DNA of 6,206 nt. Source: Nostoc sp. CHAB 5715. GTDB lineage: Bacteria > Cyanobacteriota > Cyanobacteriia > Cyanobacteriales > Nostocaceae. The stretch covers positions 1-6,206 of the forward strand of contig NZ_JAIVFR010000419.1 in NCBI RefSeq assembly GCF_020829685.1, in the 5' to 3' direction. The notes beneath the pieces were generated by a model. The model was not told where the DNA came from and did not search any database. It saw nothing but the letters and a program-made list of their open reading frames with translations. Shown one piece after another: positions 1 through 6,038 of the stretch. A program made the position numbers and the translations under genes. Position 1 is the first letter of the stretch. Each line of letters starts with the position of its first letter.

Positions 1-192
1 GTCTCAAGCAACAAATGTTGAGGTAGAATCCCCAGCTAAATTTCAGATTTACTATAATACTGTCCTTTAAAATCTACTCAAATCAATGCCCACTGAATTG
101 GTGGTTATTGGGTAATTAATATCTAGATGCCAGCGCTCATATTGAGGCTGGTATTCCAGTTTTTATCTATCAAAAAGAGAGCGATGGAAGGC

Positions 193-202
193 TACAGTAC
201 CC
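193..202. repeat. Left target-site duplication of the MITE
   Basis: TACAGTACCC lies directly before the CAGGGC terminus of the element and is repeated exactly at 399-408 directly after the other terminus. Ten bases is the kind of duplication reported for the ISAs1 family. Confidence 0.85.
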
Positions 203-398
203 CAGGGCAAACGCATCTAAATTACTCCTGATCACGACCAATCTTAAAAACCAACGAAAAAATCAGCATTTCTCGTTTGATTTGTTTTCCAAGCCCAAAG
301 CGATCGCCAAAATCTTTGTCAATAAGCAGCAATTAATGCGACTAATTTTAAGCTTATTGATAATCAAAGGGTCTTGTTGACATGATGCGTTTGCCCTG
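203..398. mobile_element. 196-bp MITE, possibly ISAs1-related
   Basis: The element is bounded by perfect 15-bp inverted repeats, CAGGGCAAACGCATC at 203-217 and its reverse complement at 384-398. It is flanked by identical 10-bp direct repeats (193-202 and 399-408). It is far too short for a transposase, so it would need one supplied in trans; this is the definition of a MITE. The CAGGG terminus and 10-bp duplication fit the ISAs1 family from general knowledge, but the family is an inference. One HIP1 octamer (300-307) lies inside. On the plus strand one frame stays open through almost the whole element (to TGA 378-380). Perfect terminal repeats and a perfect duplication suggest a fairly recent insertion. 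Confidence 0.85.
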
Positions 399-408
399 TA
401 CAGTACCC
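399..408. repeat. Right target-site duplication of the MITE
   Basis: Exact copy of the ten bases at 193-202, abutting the end of the element at 398. The next base is also C, as in the joined empty site. Confidence 0.85.
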
Positions 409-510
409 CGTCCTCAATCAAGTAGGAAGTAGGGTAGGGGTAGATAGACAGGATTATTTTATGGATTTGATGCCCATCTTATAGCTTTTCCTAATCAAAT
501 GAGGTATTTC

Positions 511-530
511 AGAGCAAGCTCTCGAAGAGC
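511..530. repeat. Short overlapping hairpins left of the palindromic element
   Basis: AGAGC at 511-515 can pair with GCTCT at 518-522, and the same GCTCT can instead pair with AGAGC at 526-530 around a CGA loop, giving two mutually exclusive 5-bp stems. The ten bases CTCGAAGAGC (521-530) recur in the same orientation at 710-719, on the far side of the 536-705 element. Confidence 0.5.
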
Positions 531-600
531 AGGGAGGTGTACACACAAGTTATCTAATTACCCAAAAGTCCTCCAAAACCTCACCCTGTCTTATCTTTAA

Positions 601-625
601 TCCCTCTCCTTAGTAAGGAGAGGGA
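601..625. repeat. 11-bp hairpin
   Basis: TCCCTCTCCTT (601-611) pairs exactly with AAGGAGAGGGA (615-625) around the loop AGT. No T-run follows on either strand, so it does not look like a factor-independent terminator. It is placed about 150 bases beyond the stop codon of the minus-strand gene. Confidence 0.8.
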
Positions 626-627
626 CA

Positions 628-646
628 GGTTTTACGTAGTAAAACC
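628..646. repeat. 8-bp hairpin
   Basis: GGTTTTAC (628-635) pairs exactly with GTAAAACC (639-646) around the loop GTA. It forms the second inner arm of the structure at 578-656. Confidence 0.75.
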
Positions 647-775
647 AGGGTGAGGTATCTCAGGGGTTATGAGACTTAACCGTAAATTGCACTTGTGTGT
701 ACACCGTAGCTCGAAGAGCTCTTAGGGGTTGGGGGTGAGGTTCTGTACCTACTCAACTGAGAACCGCTATAATTC

Positions 776-1588
776 TCACCTAAGAAACTCTGAAGGAGTC
801 AGATAGGCATTGGTTTGCCTATTTTTAATCGGTGGAGGTAAGGTACTTTTAGAAGCTATGGATTGCGGCGGGATTTGATATCGGTTTCCCCAACCACCAT
901 TCAAGTCTTCCGGTTGCCGACGAGGTGGTATTGTTTTCCCCGTAGGTAGGGGTACTGTTAAAGTTTGGCTAACTTGTAAATATTTTTCACCTTCGTTAGT
1001 AAAGCGAATCAACTTGCTTTCAAGCTTTTCAAGCTTTTCAAGCTTTTCAAGCTGTTGATTTTCTAACTTCAACTTTTGAGAATTTTGATTATCTGGCTGT
1101 TCCGACTGAGTAGCAGGATCGAAAATAGCTACAAATGTAACGCCACCTTCTGGAAACAGTCGTATTTGTGCTGGATTTGCTTGCCAGACCTCTTGGAAAC
1201 TACCATTGGGTGAAACTTGCCACAGATTCAGCGCAGCCTCCCATTGTTCCTGTTTCACTTCCACAATTTGACGAGCCAGAATTGAACGGTTAATGTTCTT
1301 GTCTGAATTGAGTAAGGCTTCTGTTTGTCCTAATACTGGACGCAAATAACGCACAGCGCCCACTGTAATCTTACTAGATTCGGGCAGATTGGTACTACCG
1401 ACGATATTGTATACACCTTTACTTGATATAGGTTGTATATCTCCGATTTTCATTTCCACCTTTTCTTGTGCTTTTTGAATACAGCCATAACTGGCAGCTA
1501 AAAGTATTAGGCAAGTGCCTATCTGGATATTAGTAGGATACAAAGCTTTAAATTTGGTCAAAATAGTCTTAAAATCAAATTTTTTCAT
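776..1588 (-). CDS. Exported or membrane-anchored protein of unknown function
   Basis: This 270-residue protein has a lysine-rich start and a hydrophobic segment at about residues 20-35 (IQIGTCLILLAASYGC). It is therefore a signal peptide or N-terminal anchor. Cys36 is preceded by SYG, which fits a lipobox poorly because position -3 is not aliphatic. Residues 45-160 are alternating hydrophobic and polar, with the segment YNIVGSTNLPESSKITVGAV, consistent with a beta-sandwich; that fold is an inference. Residues about 170-195 are charged, with the triad EKL repeated (QLEKLEKLEKLES) from a 9-bp DNA repeat. The C-terminal 60 residues are rich in proline, asparagine and glutamine and probably disordered. 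The start at 1588 is chosen because it includes the hydrophobic segment; no clear Shine-Dalgarno sequence precedes it. The gene is divergent from the barrel gene. I cannot name the family. Confidence 0.8.
   Translation of the reverse strand: MKKFDFKTILTKFKALYPTNIQIGTCLILLAASYGCIQKAQEKVEMKIGDIQPISSKGVYNIVGSTNLPESSKITVGAVRYLRPVLGQTEALLNSDKNINRSILARQIVEVKQEQWEAALNLWQVSPNGSFQEVWQANPAQIRLFPEGGVTFVAIFDPATQSEQPDNQNSQKLKLENQQLEKLEKLEKLESKLIRFTNEGEKYLQVSQTLTVPLPTGKTIPPRRQPEDLNGGWGNRYQIPPQSIASKSTLPPPIKNRQTNAYLTPSEFLR
1017..1052. repeat. Four-copy 9-bp tandem repeat inside the minus-strand gene
   Basis: Four consecutive 9-bp units of the form TTTTCAAGC (1017-1025, 1026-1034, 1035-1043, 1044-1052) are identical except that the first begins with C. 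Each junction makes an AAGCTT palindrome. The unit is a multiple of three and encodes EKL on the minus strand (residues about 179-191), so gain or loss of units changes protein length without a frameshift. Confidence 0.9.
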
Positions 1589-1639
1589 GATAAAAGGCAG
1601 TTTAGCCGATTTATTTGCAAATAGCTCAGGTTTTTACCT

Positions 1640-1670
1640 ATTATGCCCAATTTATTTTTGAAAATAACAA
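1640..1670 (-). promoter_or_regulatory. Possible promoter of the minus-strand gene
   Basis: Read on the minus strand, CATAAT (plus positions 1640-1645) resembles a -10 box and TTGTTA (1665-1670) a -35 box, but the 19-base spacer is long. It would place the transcript start about 45 bases before the start codon at 1588. The region is AT-rich, so a chance match is likely. Confidence 0.25.
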
Positions 1671-1702
1671 ATTTTATCGACTCTTAATCAATTATTTGAA
1701 AA

Positions 1703-1733
1703 TTGCAAACTTTATTCAATCTAGTGGTTAATA
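1703..1733 (+). promoter_or_regulatory. Possible promoter of the barrel/TPR operon
   Basis: TTGCAA (1703-1708) and TTAATA (1728-1733) are weak -35 and -10 matches with a 19-base spacer, leaving a leader of about 60 bases before the start at 1801. I searched this 212-bp intergenic region for a GTA-N8-TAC NtcA-type site and saw none. Nothing else in it is recognisable apart from the hairpin at 1779-1795. Confidence 0.2.
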
Positions 1734-1778
1734 CTCATTTAGTTTGCTAAAGTAGCGACATTGAATAACCTAAATATG

Positions 1779-1795
1779 TAGTTGTTACCCAACTA
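1779..1795 (+). promoter_or_regulatory. Small hairpin at the ribosome-binding site of the barrel gene
   Basis: TAGTTG (1779-1784) pairs exactly with CAACTA (1790-1795) around a TTACC loop. The right arm ends at the first base of AGG (1795-1797), the only Shine-Dalgarno-like triplet before ATG 1801, and that triplet is only three bases from the start. The hairpin could limit initiation, but a 6-bp AT-rich stem is weak. Confidence 0.3.
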
Positions 1796-1800
1796 GGCTG

Positions 1801-3645
1801 ATGAGGCAAACAGTACCCGATTGTTATAAATTTACTTTTCCAAGCCAGTACCACAAAGTTTATCCACTGCTTTGTACTGTCGCCGTCTCGATTTGCTGGG
1901 TACTGGCAGTGAGCGAAAAATCTTCAGCTCAAGTCAACCCATCTCAGCTAAAGACTATCGACTACCAATTGGGTTTAGCAGAACCGCTACCAGTGTCTAA
2001 ATTACCCGTCAATAAGAGTCAATCTCAGTCAGGGTGGCAAACATTGCCGCCTCCACGCGTAACCACTGGTGTAGCAGCTGCACCGATCGCTAATCCAGTG
2101 TTGAAAGTTGTGGAACCCAAACCAGTCAACGATCTTCAACAGATGGAGAGTGCCTTCATCCAGCAGCAGGTAACTGGAAAAGCCCCGGCAGCAGCACGTA
2201 GTTCTGTTGCACCACGAGTGACAGTAGGTGGAGACACTTCTAACCTTAATTTAGGATTGCAGGGACAGATGAACGGCTCCGTGCCACCACTCGCCAACTT
2301 GTCTGCAACACCAGAATCAACTGCACCAGCAGCACCAACTTTTAATCAACTACTCAGTTCTCAAACAGCCCCCCTGTCAACACTTCCCAACTCGGATGCA
2401 ACGCAAGAATTCACTGCACCAGGAGTAGCACCAACTTTTAATCAACTACTCAGTTCTCAAACAGCCCCCCTGCCACCACTTCCCAACTTGCCTGCAACGC
2501 CAGAATTTACTGCACCAGGAGCACCAACTTTTAATCAACAATTACTCAATCCACAGATAACACCATCAGTTCTCGGTACGACTCCCACTCCAAGCACAGC
2601 AGTGCCAGTTACCCCATCAATAACTACTCAACAACGTCGCCAACTGACCAGCAGTAGTTTAAGGGAACCCTCTTTACAATTTCAAGGAGTTTATATTACC
2701 CAAGGCGGCGACACCTCAGCGCGGGCGAGAGTGACCGGAGTCTACCCACTGTCTCCTCAAGCTTTGATTGGTGCAACCCTGGACTTAACAAGCCAAGGCA
2801 GCAACAGCAACTTAGATGACTCCCGAAAAGATGGTTTGAACGTCAACGAGCTTTATTTGGCGACTTCACTAGCAGGAGTACCTAATCTGCGGTTTGTGAT
2901 CGGTCAAATAGATTTAACGTCTTATTTTGATCGCAACAGCTTTGCTAAAGATGGAGCCAGTCAATTCTTTAATCCAGTGTTTCAAACTAACCCAGCACTG
3001 GCGGCGACAGGAATTAGTTCCCGCACTGGCTTGTTAGCCGATTGGAGTATCACCGACAATATTGAAGCCAAAGCGGCAGTCTTTTCATCAGCAGACAAAA
3101 TCGGTGACTTTTCTTTAGATGGATTTGCTGGCGAAATCGGCGTCCGTTACGGCAATGCAATTATTCGTGGTACTTATGCCAGCGATCGCGACGCCGGTGT
3201 TCGTGATAGCTTCCTTGAAAGCTATAGCATTGCCAGAGGTAACAATCAATTTGGCCCTGATAAAAATGATCGCGAAGAAGCATACGGCCTCAACGCCGAA
3301 GTCTTTATTCCCAATCTGAAGTTAGGTTTGTTTGGGCGCTATGGTCGCTACGAAAACCGCACTTTAGGAGAGGGTGCAAATACTTACGTCTTAGGAGCTA
3401 GTTTTTTGGATCTGTTTACCCCAGATGACCGACTAGGAATAGCTTATGGACGCGCTCTCTCTAACGATCGCCTCCGTCGTGGAGATCGTCCTGATGTATT
3501 GGAAATGTTCTATGATTTTAAATTTCTTGACAATCTACGGCTAGGCTTTTCGGTTCAAGCGCGTGATGATTTCTCAGAAACAGTCTTCGGTATCAGGGTG
3601 AAATCAGAATTTGATGTCACTCCCAGAGGGAGAATTACTCAATGA
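1801..3645 (+). CDS. OprB-like outer-membrane beta-barrel with repeat-rich linker
   Basis: This 614-residue protein has a signal peptide (hydrophobic core about 20-37, likely cut after SSA at 43). A Pro/Ala/Thr/Gln-rich, probably extended region runs to about residue 285 and contains three 31-32-residue repeats (162 to about 254). From residue 291 (SLQFQGVY) to the end there are alternating amphipathic strands with Gly and aromatic residues. Residues 368-400 carry GQIDLTSYFDRN, then DGASQFFNP, the segment I associate with OprB-type carbohydrate porins. The last strand ends FGIRVKSEF (596-604), followed by ten polar residues, so the usual C-terminal aromatic residue is not terminal. No SLH domain, typical of major cyanobacterial porins, is seen. 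There is no other methionine before residue 119, which fixes the start. It overlaps the TPR gene by four bases. The likely role is passage of a sugar or polysaccharide across the outer membrane; the substrate is unknown. Confidence 0.8.
   Translation: MRQTVPDCYKFTFPSQYHKVYPLLCTVAVSICWVLAVSEKSSAQVNPSQLKTIDYQLGLAEPLPVSKLPVNKSQSQSGWQTLPPPRVTTGVAAAPIANPVLKVVEPKPVNDLQQMESAFIQQQVTGKAPAAARSSVAPRVTVGGDTSNLNLGLQGQMNGSVPPLANLSATPESTAPAAPTFNQLLSSQTAPLSTLPNSDATQEFTAPGVAPTFNQLLSSQTAPLPPLPNLPATPEFTAPGAPTFNQQLLNPQITPSVLGTTPTPSTAVPVTPSITTQQRRQLTSSSLREPSLQFQGVYITQGGDTSARARVTGVYPLSPQALIGATLDLTSQGSNSNLDDSRKDGLNVNELYLATSLAGVPNLRFVIGQIDLTSYFDRNSFAKDGASQFFNPVFQTNPALAATGISSRTGLLADWSITDNIEAKAAVFSSADKIGDFSLDGFAGEIGVRYGNAIIRGTYASDRDAGVRDSFLESYSIARGNNQFGPDKNDREEAYGLNAEVFIPNLKLGLFGRYGRYENRTLGEGANTYVLGASFLDLFTPDDRLGIAYGRALSNDRLRRGDRPDVLEMFYDFKFLDNLRLGFSVQARDDFSETVFGIRVKSEFDVTPRGRITQ
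2284..2562 (+). repeat. Three-copy 93-96-bp tandem repeat in the barrel linker
   Basis: The copies lie at 2284-2376, 2377-2472 and 2473 to about 2562. Copies 1 and 2 share 46 identical consecutive bases (2331-2376 and 2427-2472); copy 2 has one extra codon (Val). Copy 3 is closest to copy 2 in its first part and diverges after FNQ. Each unit encodes a Pro-rich piece containing TAP, APTFNQ and LLSSQTAPL motifs. The in-frame, near-identical copies indicate recent duplication within the gene. Confidence 0.9.
3629..3632 (+). promoter_or_regulatory. Ribosome-binding site of the TPR gene, inside the barrel gene
   Basis: GGAG lies nine bases before ATG 3642, within the last codons of the barrel gene. 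With the ATGA overlap this supports translational coupling and the chosen start. Confidence 0.55.
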
Positions 3646-5999
3646 GTCAAAACAATATAGATAAAAGGCAAAAGGGAAAAGCTAAAAAAATTAAATATCG
3701 TTCTCTTTTTAGTTGTTCATTTTTCCTTTTTACTTACTTGCTAACTATGCCACCTTTGGTCAGCATTGCCCCCGCTCAAGCACAGAGCTTATCAGCATCG
3801 GCACAAAAGGGTTTTGCATTCTTAAAAAAAGGCTTGATTAATGATGCGATCGCAGCCTTCCAGCAAGCCCTCAAAACTCAACCGCAATCTTCCCAAGTTA
3901 GGTTAGGATTAGCGATCGCTTATCGCAAAGCCGGACGTATTCCCGAAGCTTGGAGTGCTTATCAACAAGTACTGGCGGCAGACTCCAACAACCAACTAGC
4001 TTTAAAGACACTTGGTATATTAGCTACTTATCGTCCTGAGTGGAACTTAAAAGGAATTGAGACTCTGACAACTTTATTAGAGTTAAATCCTAACGACTCA
4101 GAAGGTCGTCATTACCGTGCTCTACTCTACTCTTATCAAGGACGATTAAGCGAGTCCCTGGCAGATTACCAAATCGTGCTGAACAACAACCCCACGCCAA
4201 AGGCAGTCGTTGATGCAGCTCAAACTTATAGTTACAGTGGGGATTTTCCTAAAGCACTGGAGTTGTTTAACCGCTACCGCACCACTGGCAAAGCCATTAC
4301 AGATTATGCAGCACTAGCCTATGGTCGCACCTTACGAGAAACCGGCAATCCTGGAGGGGCAGTACAGGTGTTAGAAGCGCAGTTGCAGCGCTCTAATAAA
4401 CTTAACGAAATGGGGTTTGAAACCCGTAAAGAACTAGCTGTAGCATACCTTGCCAATCAACAACAAGCTCAAGCGTTGGCGGTTTTAGATGTATTACAGG
4501 GAAGGCCAGATGCGATTTTGCCCTTAGCGCGATCGCTTAATGAAATTCGCAAGTACACCAATAACCCCACCCTCACCCAGCAAGTCTTCAATCTCTACGG
4601 TCAAGCACTCCAAACCGATCCCAACCCTTCCCCCAAACTACTGCGCGAAGTCGCTGATGTCTTTACTGGGTTCCCCGAAGGACGACAAACAGCACTGCAA
4701 CTGTATCGACGCGTGGCGTTAGAATTTCCCAACGATCAAAGTCTGGTGGTGCAGCAATTAGCTTTGGAAAATCAGCTAGGTTTACTCGGTAAAAATGACT
4801 TGAAACAGCGTTTGGCTACTGCAATACAATCAGCGCCGAGCGATCGCGTACAGTTGCAACAGCTAGCTAATGCTTTAGTGAACATTGATGTTCCCGACCC
4901 AGAATTTTTACCTGTGTACCAAAATCTTTTACAAATGGGGGTGAACGTACCATTTTTGAATTTCCGGGTGGCGCAAATGTATGTGCAGCGCCAAGATTTG
5001 AATGGTGCAAGGCAAGCTTTGGCAGCTTACACAGCTACTCCCGCAGGTGCTAAAGACCTCGCACCCCAATTACTAGCAGCAGAAATTGAGCGTCGTGAGG
5101 GTAGTCTCGAAGCTAGCGCTCAACGTTACCAAGCTGTGCTTGCTAGCAAGCCAAATAATAGCGATATTATTGATGCTGCTTTGGGCGGACTGGCTGGAGT
5201 GCGACTGCAACAAAAGCGTTTTGATGAGGCTGTGACAGTTTATGACCAATTGATAGCTCGCAATCCTCAAAATTTGTCGATTCAACTAGGGCGTGCTAGT
5301 ATCGCCTATCAAGCCAAGCGGATCTCCCAACCAGAAGCAGAGGCAGTTCTCAACAATTGGTTAGCTACACAACCTGCAACCAATACTCCTCCAGAACTAT
5401 ACAGTTTGCTAGGAACGCTGCCTACTGATCCGCAAAAAGAAGCTTTATATAGTTATCTGCTAGAAGCTGATCCTACTTCCATACCACTACAACTGCGCCT
5501 ATTACAAGTGATAGCAAAACGCAATCCTGCCCAAGCACAAGCGCGGATGAAGCAGTTGATTGCCCGTATTCCCAACACTTCTGACTCATACCAGTTGCAG
5601 GCAGAGTTGGCTCGATCTGTAGGTGATTTAAATTTGGCTAGCAGTACCTATCAGAATATTTTGGCGCAGCAACCAGATAACATCGATGCCCTAGCGGCTT
5701 TGGGTGGAATTCGCTTTGAACAGCGCCGCTTTGAATCGGCACAGGAGATTTATGCTCAAGTGTTGGCACAAAAACCGGAAGACAAAGGCACACGCCGCGC
5801 CCTTGCTGGATTGAATGCGATTTTAGATCAGCCTTTGACAGCACTGGCACAGTTAGAACAACTACAACTAGAAGCAGCCGCAGAAGGAGGAAACGATAGC
5901 GATGCATCTCGGCAAATACAGCAAATTCAAACAGACTTTCTGCTACGACGAGGATTTCAACCCCCTTGGGAAGACTATCAACGTCGAAACAGAAATTAG
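3642..5999 (+). CDS. Exported TPR-repeat scaffold protein, BcsC/PgaA-like in architecture
   Basis: This 785-residue protein has a basic N-terminus (KRQKGKAKKIKYR), a hydrophobic core at about 21-40 and a likely signal peptidase site after AQA at 47, so it is exported to the periplasm. The rest is a TPR solenoid. Clear repeats lie at about 52-82, 86-119, 153-185 and 187-215 (for example DAIAAFQQALKTQP), then about 485-545 and 649-720, with more divergent helices between. It ends with a charged segment, DFLLRRGFQPPWEDYQRR. There is no barrel domain, whereas BcsC, PgaA and PelB carry TPRs and barrel in one chain. The barrel here is encoded by the preceding overlapping gene, so the two probably form a complex. 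By family analogy the TPRs would bind a polysaccharide synthase, lipoprotein or hydrolase. The specific pathway is not shown by the sequence. TPR assignment is firm; the export role is inferred. Confidence 0.88.
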   Translation: MSQNNIDKRQKGKAKKIKYRSLFSCSFFLFTYLLTMPPLVSIAPAQAQSLSASAQKGFAFLKKGLINDAIAAFQQALKTQPQSSQVRLGLAIAYRKAGRIPEAWSAYQQVLAADSNNQLALKTLGILATYRPEWNLKGIETLTTLLELNPNDSEGRHYRALLYSYQGRLSESLADYQIVLNNNPTPKAVVDAAQTYSYSGDFPKALELFNRYRTTGKAITDYAALAYGRTLRETGNPGGAVQVLEAQLQRSNKLNEMGFETRKELAVAYLANQQQAQALAVLDVLQGRPDAILPLARSLNEIRKYTNNPTLTQQVFNLYGQALQTDPNPSPKLLREVADVFTGFPEGRQTALQLYRRVALEFPNDQSLVVQQLALENQLGLLGKNDLKQRLATAIQSAPSDRVQLQQLANALVNIDVPDPEFLPVYQNLLQMGVNVPFLNFRVAQMYVQRQDLNGARQALAAYTATPAGAKDLAPQLLAAEIERREGSLEASAQRYQAVLASKPNNSDIIDAALGGLAGVRLQQKRFDEAVTVYDQLIARNPQNLSIQLGRASIAYQAKRISQPEAEAVLNNWLATQPATNTPPELYSLLGTLPTDPQKEALYSYLLEADPTSIPLQLRLLQVIAKRNPAQAQARMKQLIARIPNTSDSYQLQAELARSVGDLNLASSTYQNILAQQPDNIDALAALGGIRFEQRRFESAQEIYAQVLAQKPEDKGTRRALAGLNAILDQPLTALAQLEQLQLEAAAEGGNDSDASRQIQQIQTDFLLRRGFQPPWEDYQRRNRN

Positions 6000-6006
6000 C
6001 GATCGC
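5999..6006. other. HIP1 octamer overlapping the TPR stop codon
   Basis: GCGATCGC begins at the last base of the TAG stop of the TPR gene. Six further copies start at 300 (inside the MITE), 3182 (barrel gene), 3846, 3912, 4529 and 4840 (TPR gene). This abundance is a hallmark of many cyanobacterial genomes and is the main taxonomic clue here. Confidence 0.9.
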
Positions 6007-6038
6007 TTAAATCTTTTACAAATCAAACTGTTCTTAGG

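Larger units (their letters stand above)
86..484 (+). pseudogene. Decayed small gene interrupted by a MITE
   Basis: Removing 203-408 (the transposable element plus one target duplication) joins two open stretches into one frame of 52 codons, running from 120 to the TAG at 482-484. The reconstructed peptide is protein-like, with stretches such as IEAGIPVFIYQKES and LNQVGSRVGVDRQDYFMD. The frame is blocked upstream by TAA at 117-119. A separate short frame begins at ATG 86 (MPTELVVIG, then stop) and could be the original N-terminus, displaced by a frameshift near 112-119. A perfect TATAAT lies at 53-58 but no -35 box is evident. I do not recognise the family. The insertion adds 206 bp, which is not a multiple of three, so the downstream half is out of frame today. 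It could instead be a chance open stretch; the clean restoration across the empty site is the main argument for a gene. Confidence 0.42.
578..656. repeat. Three-way-junction palindrome (outer stem plus two inner hairpins)
   Basis: The outer arms ACCTCACCCTG (578-588) and CAGGGTGAGGT (646-656) are exact reverse complements. Between them are two perfect hairpins, 601-625 (11-bp stem) and 628-646 (8-bp stem). C646 is shared between the outer stem and the second hairpin. The drawing is a clover-like fold that would form in RNA of either strand or as a DNA cruciform. Confidence 0.75.
536..705. repeat. Nested palindromic element with 15-bp terminal inverted repeats
   Basis: GGTGTACACACAAGT at 536-550 is matched perfectly by its reverse complement at 691-705. 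Each arm itself contains the palindrome GTGTACAC (537-544 and 697-704). The 170-bp interval has no credible gene. Inside it lies a second, separately closed structure at 578-656. No exact target duplication abuts the ends, but CTCGAAGAGC lies 5 bases outside the left end and 4 bases outside the right end. It may be a non-mobile palindromic repeat, an old MITE, or one element inserted in another. The resemblance to dispersed intergenic repeats of Nostocales is from general impression and is not verified. Confidence 0.7.

Noticed and set aside
53..58. Perfect TATAAT as a promoter for the frame at 86
   Set aside because: No -35 box at a workable distance, and the region is AT-rich; mentioned only in the pseudogene entry.
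222..332. Minus-strand 36-codon open stretch inside the MITE as a transposase remnant
   Set aside because: No recognisable transposase motif (no DDE-type signature), and its length is expected by chance.
601..625. 11-bp hairpin as a factor-independent terminator
   Set aside because: No T-run on either strand; it belongs to a larger palindromic repeat.
725..740. G-rich tract as a G-quadruplex
   Set aside because: Only two long G runs and one GG; at best a weak two-layer structure.
739..765. GGTTCT/AGAACC pair as a terminator of the minus-strand gene
   Set aside because: Six-bp stem with a 15-base loop and no T-run downstream on the minus strand.
1..775. CRISPR array or tRNA gene in the repeat-rich left region
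   Set aside because: Repeats are inverted or singly duplicated, not regularly spaced, and no tRNA cloverleaf was found.
1778..1788. GTA...TAC as an NtcA site before the barrel gene
   Set aside because: Spacing is five bases, not the eight required; it coincides with the small hairpin.
3119..3319. Alternative-frame 66-codon open stretch within the barrel gene
   Set aside because: Lies wholly inside a well-supported gene and has no domain or ribosome-binding site.
5073..5907. Antisense open stretches (5073-5285 and 5638-5907) within the TPR gene
   Set aside because: They oppose strongly periodic TPR coding sequence and have no recognisable features.
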